Origin: Baffinella frigidus
Lineage: Eukaryota > Cryptophyceae > Cryptomonadales > Baffinellaceae
Direction: 5' to 3'
Length of the DNA: 12,675 nucleotides
NCBI GenBank assembly: GCA_026770585.1
Contig: MU646849.1
Span: 153,257-165,931, forward strand
Shown: positions 1 through 6,520 of the stretch, piece after piece
Numbering within the stretch: position 1 is the stretch's first letter
Layout: every line of letters starts with the position of its first letter
Notes under the pieces: model-generated
Databases searched by the model: none
Seen by the model: only the letters and a program-made list of their open reading frames with translations
What the model was told of the DNA's origin: nothing
Translations under genes and position numbers: made by a program

Positions 1-100
1 GTTTAGGGTTTAGGGTTTAGGGTTTAGGGTTTAGGGTTTAGGGTTTAGAGTTTAGGGTTTGGGGTTTAGGGTTTAGGGTTTAGGGTTTAGGGTTTAGGGG
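1..100 (+). repeat. Telomere-type TTTAGGG array
   Basis: About fourteen tandem TTTAGGG heptamers with only two variant units (TTTAGAG near 44-50 and TTTGGGG near 58-64). This is the Arabidopsis-type telomere repeat. The G-rich strand reads 5' to 3' into the window. At a true left chromosome end the plus strand would read CCCTAAA, so this is an internal or inverted telomere block, or the contig continues to the left. It is the most regular telomere-like block in the window. Confidence 0.95.
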
Positions 101-129
101 TAGGTTTGCTAACAATGTTGACTAATTTC

Positions 130-163
130 TTAGGGTTTAGGGTTTAGGGTTTAGGGTTTAGGG
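130..163 (+). repeat. Second short TTTAGGG block
   Basis: Nearly five exact TTTAGGG units in the same orientation as the first block, separated from it by a 29-bp non-repeat sequence. The spacer suggests either an insertion into one original array or two separate seeding events. Confidence 0.9.
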
Positions 164-208
164 ATTGAAGGAGCGAGAATGAGAAGGTTACGAACCCCTC
201 GTGCGAAC

Positions 209-293
209 AGATTTGAATTAAGACACCATGAGATTTAAATTAAGTCACCGTGTTAAGTCAATTAATTCAACAGATTTGAATTCAGTCACCGTG
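209..293 (+). repeat. 22-bp tandem repeat, three copies
   Basis: Three copies of a 22-bp unit beginning AGATTTGAATTAAG and ending in CACCGTG or CACCATG, at 209-230, 231-252 and 272-293. A 19-bp AT-rich insert separates the second and third. The rest of 164-388 is unique sequence with a small inverted repeat (CGAAAC...GTTTCG near 340-357). No gene is seen. Confidence 0.8.
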
Positions 294-388
294 CGTGCTA
301 TCTTGCCGACTTGGAGTCTTCGAATTGTACCGCAGAACTCGAAACGGTGCGTTTCGAAACGGACGCGACTGAGTCCTACCGGAATTAA

Positions 389-552
389 TAGGGAAACGTC
401 CTGAAAACAGGGTAGTTGGGCCTACGGTATTGCCTACGGTAGGCCGTAGGGCTCCTAGGACCTAACGTTTCGTAGGACCCCCCTGAGGCCCCTACGGCCT
501 ACCGTAGGCAATACCGTAGGCGTAACTACCCGGGTTTTAGGACGTTAGCCTA
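389..552. mobile_element. Foldback element, copy 1 (FB)
   Basis: Two 60-bp arms (391-450 and 491-550) are inverted complements with about 53 of 60 positions matching, around a 40-bp loop. The inner part of each arm contains CCTACGGTATTGCCTACGG. The outer bases on both sides are TA, which would fit a TA target site as used by Tc1/mariner-type MITEs, but TA is also part of the symmetry, so this is only an inference. A second element of the same length and arm sequence lies at 7559-7720. It encodes nothing; if mobile, it is non-autonomous. Confidence 0.8.
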
Positions 553-596
553 TAAGAATCGCTTTTGCGGAACTTCCGGGGGAGGGTTTCGCACAC

Positions 597-781
597 CACA
601 CGAGAATGCTAGAGACCTATTTAAAACTCTTTTGTTTACAAGTGGGCATTTGTGCAGTAACTTTCGTTGAAAAATGGTCACGCTAGTAAAAAATATGCCA
701 GGCGCGAGGTTTGAATGCCCTATCCTGGTACAAACGTTGACAACCCCACATGTGAAAAGGATCCTTCAGCATTCTCGAGTG
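597..781 (-). mobile_element. Short inverted-repeat element A, copy 1
   Basis: A 185-bp unit whose ends are inverted repeats: CACACGAGAATGCTAGAG at the left and the complement of CACTCGAGAATGCTGAAG at the right, then CCTATTTA-like sequence inside. A full-length diverged copy in the opposite orientation lies at 5743-5931, roughly three quarters identical by eye, with exact shared blocks such as TTTGTACCAGGATA and CACAAATGCCCAC (read on the minus strand here). The shared boundaries define it as a discrete MITE-like element. No clear target duplication is visible and no protein is encoded. Confidence 0.8.
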
Positions 782-832
782 GCACGTGATGGCTCCTAAC
801 CTGAAAAAAAAACAGGCAAGCGGGGTTTGTTT

Positions 833-989
833 ATTTTGGAAAATTCAAATAGGGTGTATTGCGTGCGCACAAGCCTCCCTCCCTCGGAGGTCCCCGCATT
901 GCGTGCGCACAAGCCTCCCTCGGAGTTCCCCCGGAGGTTGCTCCGAGGGGACCTTTCCGCGGGGAAACCCTATTTGAATTTTCCAAAAT
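833..989. mobile_element. MITE-like element with perfect 23-bp terminal inverted repeats
   Basis: The 23 bases at 833-855 (ATTTTGGAAAATTCAAATAG plus GGT) are the exact reverse complement of 967-989. Inside, a unit starting GCGTGCGCACAAGCCTCCCT is duplicated (about 861-899 and 903-926), followed by a GC-rich segment with CGGAGGTTGCTCCGAGG. The perfect arms suggest a recent or constrained structure. Open frames crossing it in three frames are all short and contain the duplication, so they are not taken as genes. Confidence 0.75.
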
Positions 990-997
990 GGCGAACA

Positions 998-1080
998 GCC
1001 CCGCCGGCAGGCTGGTGAGCGCCCGCGTGACCGGTCACGCGGACGCCGAAGCCAACTGTCCGAGGTGACTGCCTTGTCAT
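998..1080 (-). repeat. Palindrome-bearing unit, inverted copy
   Basis: On the minus strand this matches the two tandem units at 7921-8103 nearly base for base, including GGCAGTCACCTCGGACAGTT and the following GGCTTCGGCGTCCGCG. It contains the perfect 20-bp palindrome CCGCGTGACCGGTCACGCGG at 1023-1042. One copy here and two tandem copies in the other orientation show that this unit has been moved about within the region. Confidence 0.85.
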
Positions 1081-1092
1081 GTTCCGTCAAGA

Positions 1093-1146
1093 CCCTCGGA
1101 GGTCCCCCGGAGGTTGCTCCGAGGGGACCTTACCGCGGGGAAACCC
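1093..1146 (+). repeat. Partial duplicate of the inner right half of the 833-989 element
   Basis: The stretch with CCCGGAGGTTGCTCCGAG, then GGGACCTTACCGCGGGGAAACCC, repeats 925-970 almost exactly (T to A at one site). Here it ends in GGGAAACCC and runs straight into CCCTAAA heptamers instead of the terminal inverted repeat. It looks like a truncated copy or a breakpoint joined to telomere-like DNA. Confidence 0.75.
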
Positions 1147-1312
1147 AAACCCTAAACCCTAAACCAAACCCTAAATCCTAAAACCTGAATCCTAAACTCT
1201 ACACCCTAAACCTTACACCTGAAACCTGAAACCCTAAACCCTACACCCTACACCCTACACCCTAAACCCTAAACCCTAAACCCTAAACCCTAAAAGCCTA
1301 AAGCCTAACCCC
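1141..1312 (-). repeat. Degenerate CCCTAAA heptamer block
   Basis: C-rich strand on plus. Mixed CCCTAAA, CCTGAAA and CCCTACA units, then a cleaner CCCTAAA run near 1256-1292. No coding potential is seen. Confidence 0.9.
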
Positions 1313-1838
1313 TCTGCATTTCCGCGCAAACGGTCCCCTGGGAGGGCCACGCGCATAACGTGGGCCCCTCCACGCAGGGCTGGAGGGGGGGGGTATTCAA
1401 AAGTCATTTTTCGGGGGAAATGGTTCTCAAAAGTCATCTTTTAGCACAAAAACGGCTCCAAGAACGCACAAACGGCTCCAAGAACGCACATGGAATACCC
1501 TACCCAAGGGCCTGGAGTGGTTTCCGCTCGGGCAGCTGAGGGAGACCAACCCGTGGGAAACCACACCATAAACTAACCCCGGATGCGGGTTTGGGAGGAA
1601 CCTGCATCTTGGCAGCGAGGAAGCCTTTCAGGGTTTAGGGTCACTTAACCCAACGGTTTTCTGTTTCGTTTTCAGGGTTCGGGGTGTCAGGTGTGGATGG
1701 AACTAGGGGTCGAATGGTTGGATCCAGACGCAATGACACGCATGTGATTTCCGAATGGAAATCACACGCATCTGGGGAGGGGTTACGGTTTCGGGTTGGG
1801 AACACCTTCGCGACAGAGACGCTGGTCAATCAACCCTG
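1313..1838. other. Mostly unique, non-telomeric spacer with small repeats and hairpins
   Basis: No gene is seen. Visible structures are: a GC-rich inverted repeat near 1341-1371 (GGAGGGCCACG opposite CGTGGGCCCCTCC); two TCAAAAGTCAT copies near 1398 and 1433; a 20-bp direct repeat AAACGGCTCCAAGAACGCAC in tandem near 1449-1488; and a hairpin at 1741-1768 (GTGATTTCC, loop GAAT, GGAAATCAC). A 62-codon minus-strand frame at 1641-1829 crosses the hairpin and resembles no family I know. Confidence 0.6.
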
Positions 1839-1952
1839 ATCATATCTCTCAAGTGCCCATAGGGCGAATATTCACCCTAACTCGCCCTAGGCAGGTCCTC
1901 GGGCCCTACCGTAGGGCGTATGAGCCCACCGGGCACTTAAGGGACATATGAT
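1839..1952 (+). mobile_element. Inverted-repeat element with CCCTACCGTAGGG core
   Basis: The ends are imperfect inverted repeats: ATCATATCTCTCAAGTGCCC at the left, and GGGCACTTAAGGGACATATG plus AT at the right. The middle has CCCTACCGTAGGG (1906-1918), a 6-bp palindrome around one base. The right half (CTACCGTAGGG ... CACTTAAGGG) aligns with the right halves of the elements at 10829-10925 and, inverted, 11986-12044. I group it with that family. Confidence 0.65.
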
Positions 1953-2080
1953 TCTGACAGATCGGGATCCTCGCGCACGTGCGGAAACCCCTGCAAGAAC
2001 GCCTGCTGGGAGGGGCGAACGGCCTGTCCGCTCGGGGAGCGTCGACAAGCTGGAAAAGAAGACCTTGCAGGTTCATCCCG
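1953..2080. other. Unique spacer
   Basis: GC-rich sequence with no repeat or gene that I can identify. A 65-codon frame from 1948 continues into the heptamer block and ends as heptamer translation. Confidence 0.5.
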
Positions 2081-2431
2081 AACCCCTAAACCCTAAACCC
2101 TACGCCCTCAACCCTCAACCCTTAACCCTAAACTCTAAAGCCTGAATCCTAAACCCCACACCCCAAACCCTGAACCCTAAACTCTAAAACCTGAACCCTA
2201 AACCCCAAACCCTCAACTCTGGACCCTAAACCCTAAACCCTAAACCCTGGACCCTAAACCCTAAACCCTAAACCCCAAACCCCAAACCCAAACCCCGAAC
2301 CCTATAATCCAAACCCCAAACCCCAAACCCCAAACCCCAAACCCCACACCTCAAACCCCAAACCCCACACCCCAAACCGCAAACACCAAACCGCAACCCC
2401 GAAACCGCAACCCCGAAACCCCAAACCCGAA
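2081..2431 (-). repeat. Long degenerate heptamer block, CCCTAAA grading to CCCCAAA
   Basis: The first part is CCCTAAA with many single-base variants. From about 2270 the unit shifts to CCCCAAA, with a clean run near 2308-2345, then to ACCGCAA/CCCGAAA. The 7-bp period is largely kept through the change. Minus-strand frames here translate as GFGVWGL-type repeats, an artefact of the heptamer. Confidence 0.9.
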
Positions 2432-2450
2432 AACAGACAGGTGTGATCGA

Positions 2451-2769
2451 CCTGGCTGGACAGTTGCCGGCCCTCCCAGGTGGATTCCCCCCCAAGGTTC
2501 GGGTTTGGGCTTTGAACTTTGTGAGGTTCAAAGCCTTTGAACCTCATAACCTGATTATCCAAAATCTCGCCTTGGCTGGACAGCTGCCGGTCCTCCCAGA
2601 TGCGGTCTTCTCCAAATCCCCAGAACCCCAAACCCTAGAGACTCAATCGTAACCCCGCAACCTACTCCAAGGTTAGGGTTTAGGACCCTTTGAACCTCAT
2701 AACCTGATCATCCAAAATCTCGCCTTGGCGGGGCAGCTCTCGGCCCTCCCAGGTGACGTCCCGTCCAAG
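2451..2769 (+). repeat. Dispersed 83-bp direct repeat, two full copies and one partial
   Basis: Copies at 2534-2617 and 2687-2769 begin CCTTTGAACCTCATAACCTG and end near CTCCCAG plus 25 bp. A partial copy at 2451-2496 has only the CTGGCTGGACAGTTGCCGG right half. Next to the second copy, 2522-2546 is a perfect hairpin (TGAGGTTCAAA, loop GCC, TTTGAACCTCA) formed from the start of the repeat. Short frames here reflect the repeat. Confidence 0.85.
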
Positions 2770-2894
2770 CCCCTAAAATTCCAACCCCTAACCCCTAACC
2801 CCTAAACCCCAAATCCCAAACCCTAACGAGGTCGGTCTAACCCCTGATCCCTAACCCCTCACCCTTAACCCCCAACCCCCAACCCCCAACCCCC
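2770..2894 (-). repeat. Heptamer block, CCCCTAA to CCCCCAA
   Basis: CCCCTAA and related units, interrupted by GAGGTCGGTCT near 2828, ending in about four exact CCCCCAA heptamers (2868-2894). Confidence 0.85.
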
Positions 2895-2951
2895 GCAGCG
2901 GGGTTGGCTGGGCGTCTCGAGGTTAGGCTTGCAGACGGACCCTTTGGCAGA

Positions 2952-2982
2952 GACATAGGGGGGTTCCTACGGATATGGAAAC
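2952..2982 (-). repeat. Truncated fragment of the 5150-type palindromic element
   Basis: Read on the minus strand this carries ATCCGTAGGAACCCCCCTAT followed by GTC, the same as 5209-5231 and nearly the same as 10837-10860. The palindromic half that should follow is missing, so it is a truncated copy. Confidence 0.7.
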
Positions 2983-3020
2983 TCCTCTACGCAGAGCAGG
3001 TTTGCGTGACCAAGATCTCT

Positions 3021-3588
3021 TGCTGAGGGTTCAGAGGTTCAGAGGGTTGGGTCTTAGCGTTGAGCGTTCAAGGTTCAGGATCGCTGACTATCCCCCTTGG
3101 GTGAGCAGTGCAGTTATTATGTGATGACGACCTCTCCACAACGGTTTAGAGGGGTGTGTTATTTAGGGTTTAGTTCTGCTGACTATCCCCTTTGGGTGAG
3201 CAGCGGAGTAGTTATGTGATGCCGATCTGGTGGATAGCTCAGACCAGGGTCGCGTTGACGCGTTTTCCCTAAACCCTAAGCCATGAGCCCTAAGCCATGA
3301 GCCCGCGTTTTCCCTAAACCCTCAGCCCTTATTCCTAAACCCCAAACCTTCCCTTGGTTGAGCAGCAGAGTATTTGGGTGACGACGATGTCTTGCTTCGG
3401 GTTCAGAGGTTCAGAGGGTTGGGTCTTAGCGTTGAGCGTCCATGGTTCAGGATCGCTGACTATGCCCCTTGGGTGGTTTTGTGTGACGACGACCTCTCGA
3501 CTACACTTTAGAGGGGTATGTTGTCAGGGTTTAATCCTGCTGACTATCCCCCTTGGGTGAGCAGCGGAGTATTTGTGTGACGACGATC
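3021..3588 (+). repeat. About 200-bp direct repeat, two copies, with a nested subrepeat
   Basis: Copies at 3021-3227 and 3393-3588 share GGGTTCAGAGGTTCAGAGGG, then GTCTTAGCGTTGAGCG. Each contains two copies of a subunit CTGACTATCCCCCTTGGGTG followed by AGCAGCGGAGTA and a TGTGACGACGA-like tail, starting near 3083, 3178, 3455 and 3539. A fifth, partial subunit is at 3351-3388. Between the copies (3259-3345) lie CCCTAAA heptamers and a 14-bp unit CCCTAAGCCATGAG repeated twice. The 68-codon plus frame at 3354-3560 is made of this repeat. Confidence 0.85.
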
Positions 3589-3630
3589 GCTCGGGCTACC
3601 TCCGCGTCCCTATCGAACTCGAAGGTCGAA

Positions 3631-3968
3631 CCTTAAACCCCAAACCCTAAACCCAAAACCCAAAACCCTGAACCCTAAACCCCACACCCCAAAACCCAAA
3701 ACCCAAAACCCTGAACCCTAAACCCCACACCCCAAAACCCAAAACCCAAAACCCAAAACCCGAAACCCAAAACCCCAAACCACAAACCACAAACCCAAAA
3801 CCCCAAAACCCAAAACCCAAAACTCAAAACCCAAAACCCAAAACCCAAAACCCAAAACCCAAAACCCAGACCCCTTACAATCCCTAAACCCTAGACCCCA
3901 AACCCTGGCCCCTTACAAACCCTAAACCCTAGACCCTAGACCCTAGACCCTAGACCCTAGACCCTAAA
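3631..3968 (-). repeat. Heptamer block with CCCAAAA and CCCTAGA domains
   Basis: Long CCCAAAA heptamer runs (about 3683-3870) are followed by CCCTAAA/CCCTTACA and then about five exact CCCTAGA units (3927-3963). Each variant is clustered rather than mixed. 3969-4034 is a short spacer with GATCGAGCTCAAAGGTCT, related to 3611-3629. Confidence 0.9.
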
Positions 3969-4034
3969 ATCTGACATCGAAGAACTCTGGACCCTAAGCG
4001 TCCTCGGTCACGTCCCGATCGAGCTCAAAGGTCT

Positions 4035-4145
4035 AACCCCAAATCCCAAAACCCAAAACTCAAATCCCAAAACCCGAAACCCGAAACCCGAAACCCGAAA
4101 CCCTGAACCCGAAACCCGAAACCCGAAACCCTGAACCCGAAACCT
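4035..4145 (-). repeat. CCCGAAA heptamer block
   Basis: CCCAAAA units give way to a nearly pure run of CCCGAAA with CCCTGAA interruptions (about 4072-4145). Confidence 0.9.
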
Positions 4146-4150
4146 CTGTC

Positions 4151-4320
4151 CAATTGCACTCGGAGTCAGAACATTTCGCCTAAGTCAACTCCCCCTGAAA
4201 GCCAGCGCCTTAAGTCAAATGCCGGGCCTGGGGCCCGGGTCCATCTAAACGAAAACAGGGGAAAGTTGACTCAGGTGAGCTGGTTGACTTAGCTCAAATC
4301 TTGTGGCTCGGAGTGAATTG
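4151..4320. mobile_element. Inverted-repeat element with about 38-bp arms
   Basis: The left arm 4151-4189 (CAATTGCACTCGGAGTCAG...CTAAGTCAAC) pairs with the right arm 4283-4320 (GTTGACTTAG...CGGAGTGAATTG), with several mismatches. AAGTCAA/TTGACT motifs recur inside. The centre is a GC hairpin, CCGGGCC, loop TGG, GGCCCGG (4222-4238). It sits between CCCGAAA heptamers on the left and a spacer on the right, with no coding frame. MITE-like by structure; only one copy is in the window. Confidence 0.65.
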
Positions 4321-4360
4321 AGCTCGAAGGTCGCTGCCCCACCCACCTAACAACCCCAAC

Positions 4361-4513
4361 AACCCCTGAACCCGAAAACCGAAACCTTGCGCCCTACACC
4401 CTGAAGCCTGAAGCCTGAACCCTAAACCCTAAACCCTAAACCCTAAACCCTAAACCCTAAAACCTCAACCCTAAACCCTAAACCCCACCCCCTCAACCGT
4501 AAACCCTTAACCG
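4361..4513 (-). repeat. Degenerate CCCTAAA block
   Basis: CCTGAAG units, then about seven exact CCCTAAA units (4419-4462), then variants. C-rich strand on plus. Confidence 0.9.
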
Positions 4514-4553
4514 CAGGGTCGTTCGGGTCGCGGATGGGGCCGACACCCTTCTC

Positions 4554-4992
4554 GCACCTCTCAGCAAAGCCGCCGTGGAACTCCCCTGTGGGGCTGCTCA
4601 CCTCCCCGCAGCCTATGGAGAGGTGCGCGGTGTGCGGTTTTTGTGTTTAGGGCTTAGGTTTCAGAGGTACGGGTTTCGGGCTTAGGTTTCTGTTTAGGGC
4701 TTAGGTTTCAGAGGTAAGGGTTTTATTGTTTAGGTTGTAGGGCTTGAAGGTTTAGTTGTAAGGTTGAGGGTTCAGGGTTTAGCCGCCGTGGAACTCTCCT
4801 GTGAGGCTGCTCACGTCTCCGCAGCCTATCGAGAGGTGTGTTCTATCGGGGCGTGAAATGCCTCGTTTTTGTATGAAGGGCGGCGTAAAATGCTTCTTTT
4901 TGTACCTTATGACTTAAAATGCCGCTTCGCACCTCTCACTGCTGGAACTCCCCCGTCGGTCTGTTCACCTCTCCGCAGCCTATCGAGAGGTC
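4554..4992 (+). repeat. Hairpin-forming unit repeated three times
   Basis: Copies at 4554-4628, 4781-4840 and 4929-4990 share GTGGAACTC and CTCCGCAGCCTATCGAGAGG. In the first and third the flanks GCACCTCTC and GAGAGGT(GC) can pair around the unit. Between copies 1 and 2 a 30-bp G-rich unit (GTTTAGGGCTTAGGTTTCAG...) occurs twice, at 4643-4672 and 4691-4720. Between copies 2 and 3, 4850-4925 holds about three degenerate copies of a roughly 30-bp unit with AAAATGC and TTTTTGTA. Confidence 0.8.
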
Positions 4993-5149
4993 CAACAACA
5001 CAGTATCTCCTTCTTCTTCTTCATTACTCTCGAGCCTGCAGATGAGTGATCCAAACGTCTATCAGCCTTCAGACAAGCCCGCCTGGGTACAGAGGTAGCC
5101 CTAAAAAGACTCAACGTCCTCATTATTCCCGCAGCCAACTTCTCTGCAC
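4993..5149. other. Unique spacer
   Basis: No repeat or gene recognised, except that 5104-5149 (AAAAG..., CATTATTCCCGC, TCTCTGCAC) resembles 6416-6465. That match matters for the insertion discussed at 5150. Confidence 0.5.
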
Positions 5150-5311
5150 CCACACAGCGGGTTACAAAGGGGGTTTCGGCCCATTTCGGGCCGAGTTTCC
5201 GTTACCTTATCCGTAGGAACCCCCCTATGTCCCTACGGGTTGCCTACCGTAGGGTCGTAGGTCTGATCGCTTAGGGGTTATTAAAAAATCCCTTCGAAGC
5301 CCGCTGTGTGG
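5150..5311 (+). mobile_element. Palindromic inverted-repeat element with a possible empty site elsewhere in the window
   Basis: 162 bp bounded by CCACACAGCGGG at the left and CCCGCTGTGTGG at the right; the imperfect arms extend to about 27 bp. Internal structures are a hairpin TCGGCCC/GGGCCGA (5176-5194) and the palindromic core CCCTACGG...CCGTAGGG near 5231-5254. From 5201 to 5298 it is nearly identical to 10829-10925. The flanks TCTCTGCAC and ACCGCTCTA occur joined without the element at 6457-6474, which supports these exact ends. It encodes no protein. Confidence 0.75.
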
Positions 5312-5742
5312 ACCGCTCTACCAGGACAGTACCTAATCTGCACACGCTCTTAACGCCCAAATCATACTACTGCAAAGCCACAGAGGAAGTCTCAATTTCT
5401 CTGGACACGACACTATTGTTGCCTTTTGACGATTTTTGGTCATATCCTGTGGCAGAAATTGCCTTTTCAGGTGAAAATGGCTCCAAAGTAGAGGACACCA
5501 GAGTGTCCGCTACTTTTTGACACTTCCCCTGGGGCTTTCCAGTAGTACCAACTTGGCTTGTTGATATCTAAGGCATGGGTTTGATGACAAGATAGCAGCA
5601 CCCACCCATTCCATGTCACAGGTTTCTCGATTTTTCATTTCCCGATACCCCGATCCCGACCTCAGAAAAATCCGAGCGAACAATTACAATACCAGTTTAC
5701 ACACAATCAACTAACACACATCCCAGCTTGGCAGGGGCAAGC
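5312..5742. other. Unique, less GC-rich segment with one strong hairpin
   Basis: The only sizeable gene-like stretch outside repeats, but I do not call a gene. A 70-codon plus frame ending at 5520 starts with GTG inside the terminal repeat of the preceding element and contains no ATG, so it could only be an exon fragment. It ends over a hairpin at 5485-5516 (AAAGTAGAGGACAC, loop CAGA, GTGTCCGCTACTTT; one mismatch). 5521-5742 shows nothing I recognise. Confidence 0.5.
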
Positions 5743-5931
5743 CACTCGAGAATGCCGGAGGATCCTATTTATGTGTGGGGTTGTAGATATTTGTACCAGG
5801 ATAAGGTGTTCCAACCTCGTGACTGGCCAATATATGGCTAGTAACGTGACCAATCAACGAAATTTAGTACACAAATGCCCACGTTTACAAGCACATTGGT
5901 TTTAAATAGGCCCCTCTAGCGTTCTCGTGTG
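5743..5931 (+). mobile_element. Short inverted-repeat element A, copy 2
   Basis: 189 bp, starting CACTCGAGAATGCCGGAGG and ending GCGTTCTCGTGTG; the ends form imperfect inverted repeats that continue to CCTATTTA/TAAATAGG. It is an inverted, full-length, diverged copy of 597-781. Divergence includes many single-base changes and small length differences, so the two insertions or duplications are not recent. Confidence 0.8.
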
Positions 5932-6520
5932 AAGGGGCTGCGGCACAGCACGCAATTTCTGGCGGTGTTTGCCTATCCACAAACACACATTCACACCTTC
6001 TTCACCACAACACACCATGAAACCGTGCACGCCCTTTCCACACACGCACATCCCTGCGTCGCAGGACAAAACCATGGCACACGTTGATAATGGTGGTGCT
6101 CAAGTGTCAGCATGTGGAACGCAGGGGCAAGGGGGGGTTACGGCGCGGCGCCCCCCGGCCCGCCTCCGAAATGGGACACCGTGTCGTCTCGCCGCAAAAC
6201 TCGGAGGACCACTTCTCCTCTGGGAGGTACGAAAACGGGGGGGCCGCGCCCCTGGATTTAGCTGGAAAGAGGAAATCCCGGAAGCCTGCTACGGCAGTGT
6301 GCGCCGGGTTATTCGGAGGATCGCTTGTTCTCTGGGTGGTACCTGGACCCCCCGAAACCAGGGGGGGTGCTAGGTAGAAAGAGGATCCCGGAAGCCTGAT
6401 AAGGCGCCGTGTAGGAAAAGTCCACTACCACTTTCGCATTATTCCCGCGGGCGACCTCTCTGCACACCGCTCTAATTTTCAATTTTGCAGTATTCTGTAT
6501 TGTCAGAAACTCATGGATGA
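5932..6520 (+). repeat. Segment with an imperfect 110-bp tandem duplication
   Basis: 6202-6310 and 6314-6416 share CGGAGGA...CTCTGGG.GGTAC, GG.AGAAAGAGG and CCCGGAAGCCTG. The spacing of matching points is 110-112 bp, not a multiple of three, so the 134-codon frame at 5969-6373 reads its two halves in different frames. That frame also opens with TTG (first ATG at 6017) and overlaps another open frame at 6084-6377. I do not call a gene. 6416-6474 resembles the flanks of the 5150 element. Confidence 0.65.

Noticed and set aside
1-100. True chromosome terminus
   Set aside because: The strand orientation is wrong for a left end, and other sequence follows after a second short block.
5308-5520. 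70-codon plus-strand frame with a protein-like composition
   Set aside because: It starts at GTG inside the terminal repeat of the 5150 element, contains no ATG, matches no family I recognise, and ends over a strong hairpin. It could be an exon fragment but there is no support.
5969-6373. 134-codon plus-strand frame, the longest in the non-heptamer part on plus
   Set aside because: The first codon is TTG, the two halves of a 110-112-bp duplication are read in different frames, another open frame overlaps it, and no domain is visible.
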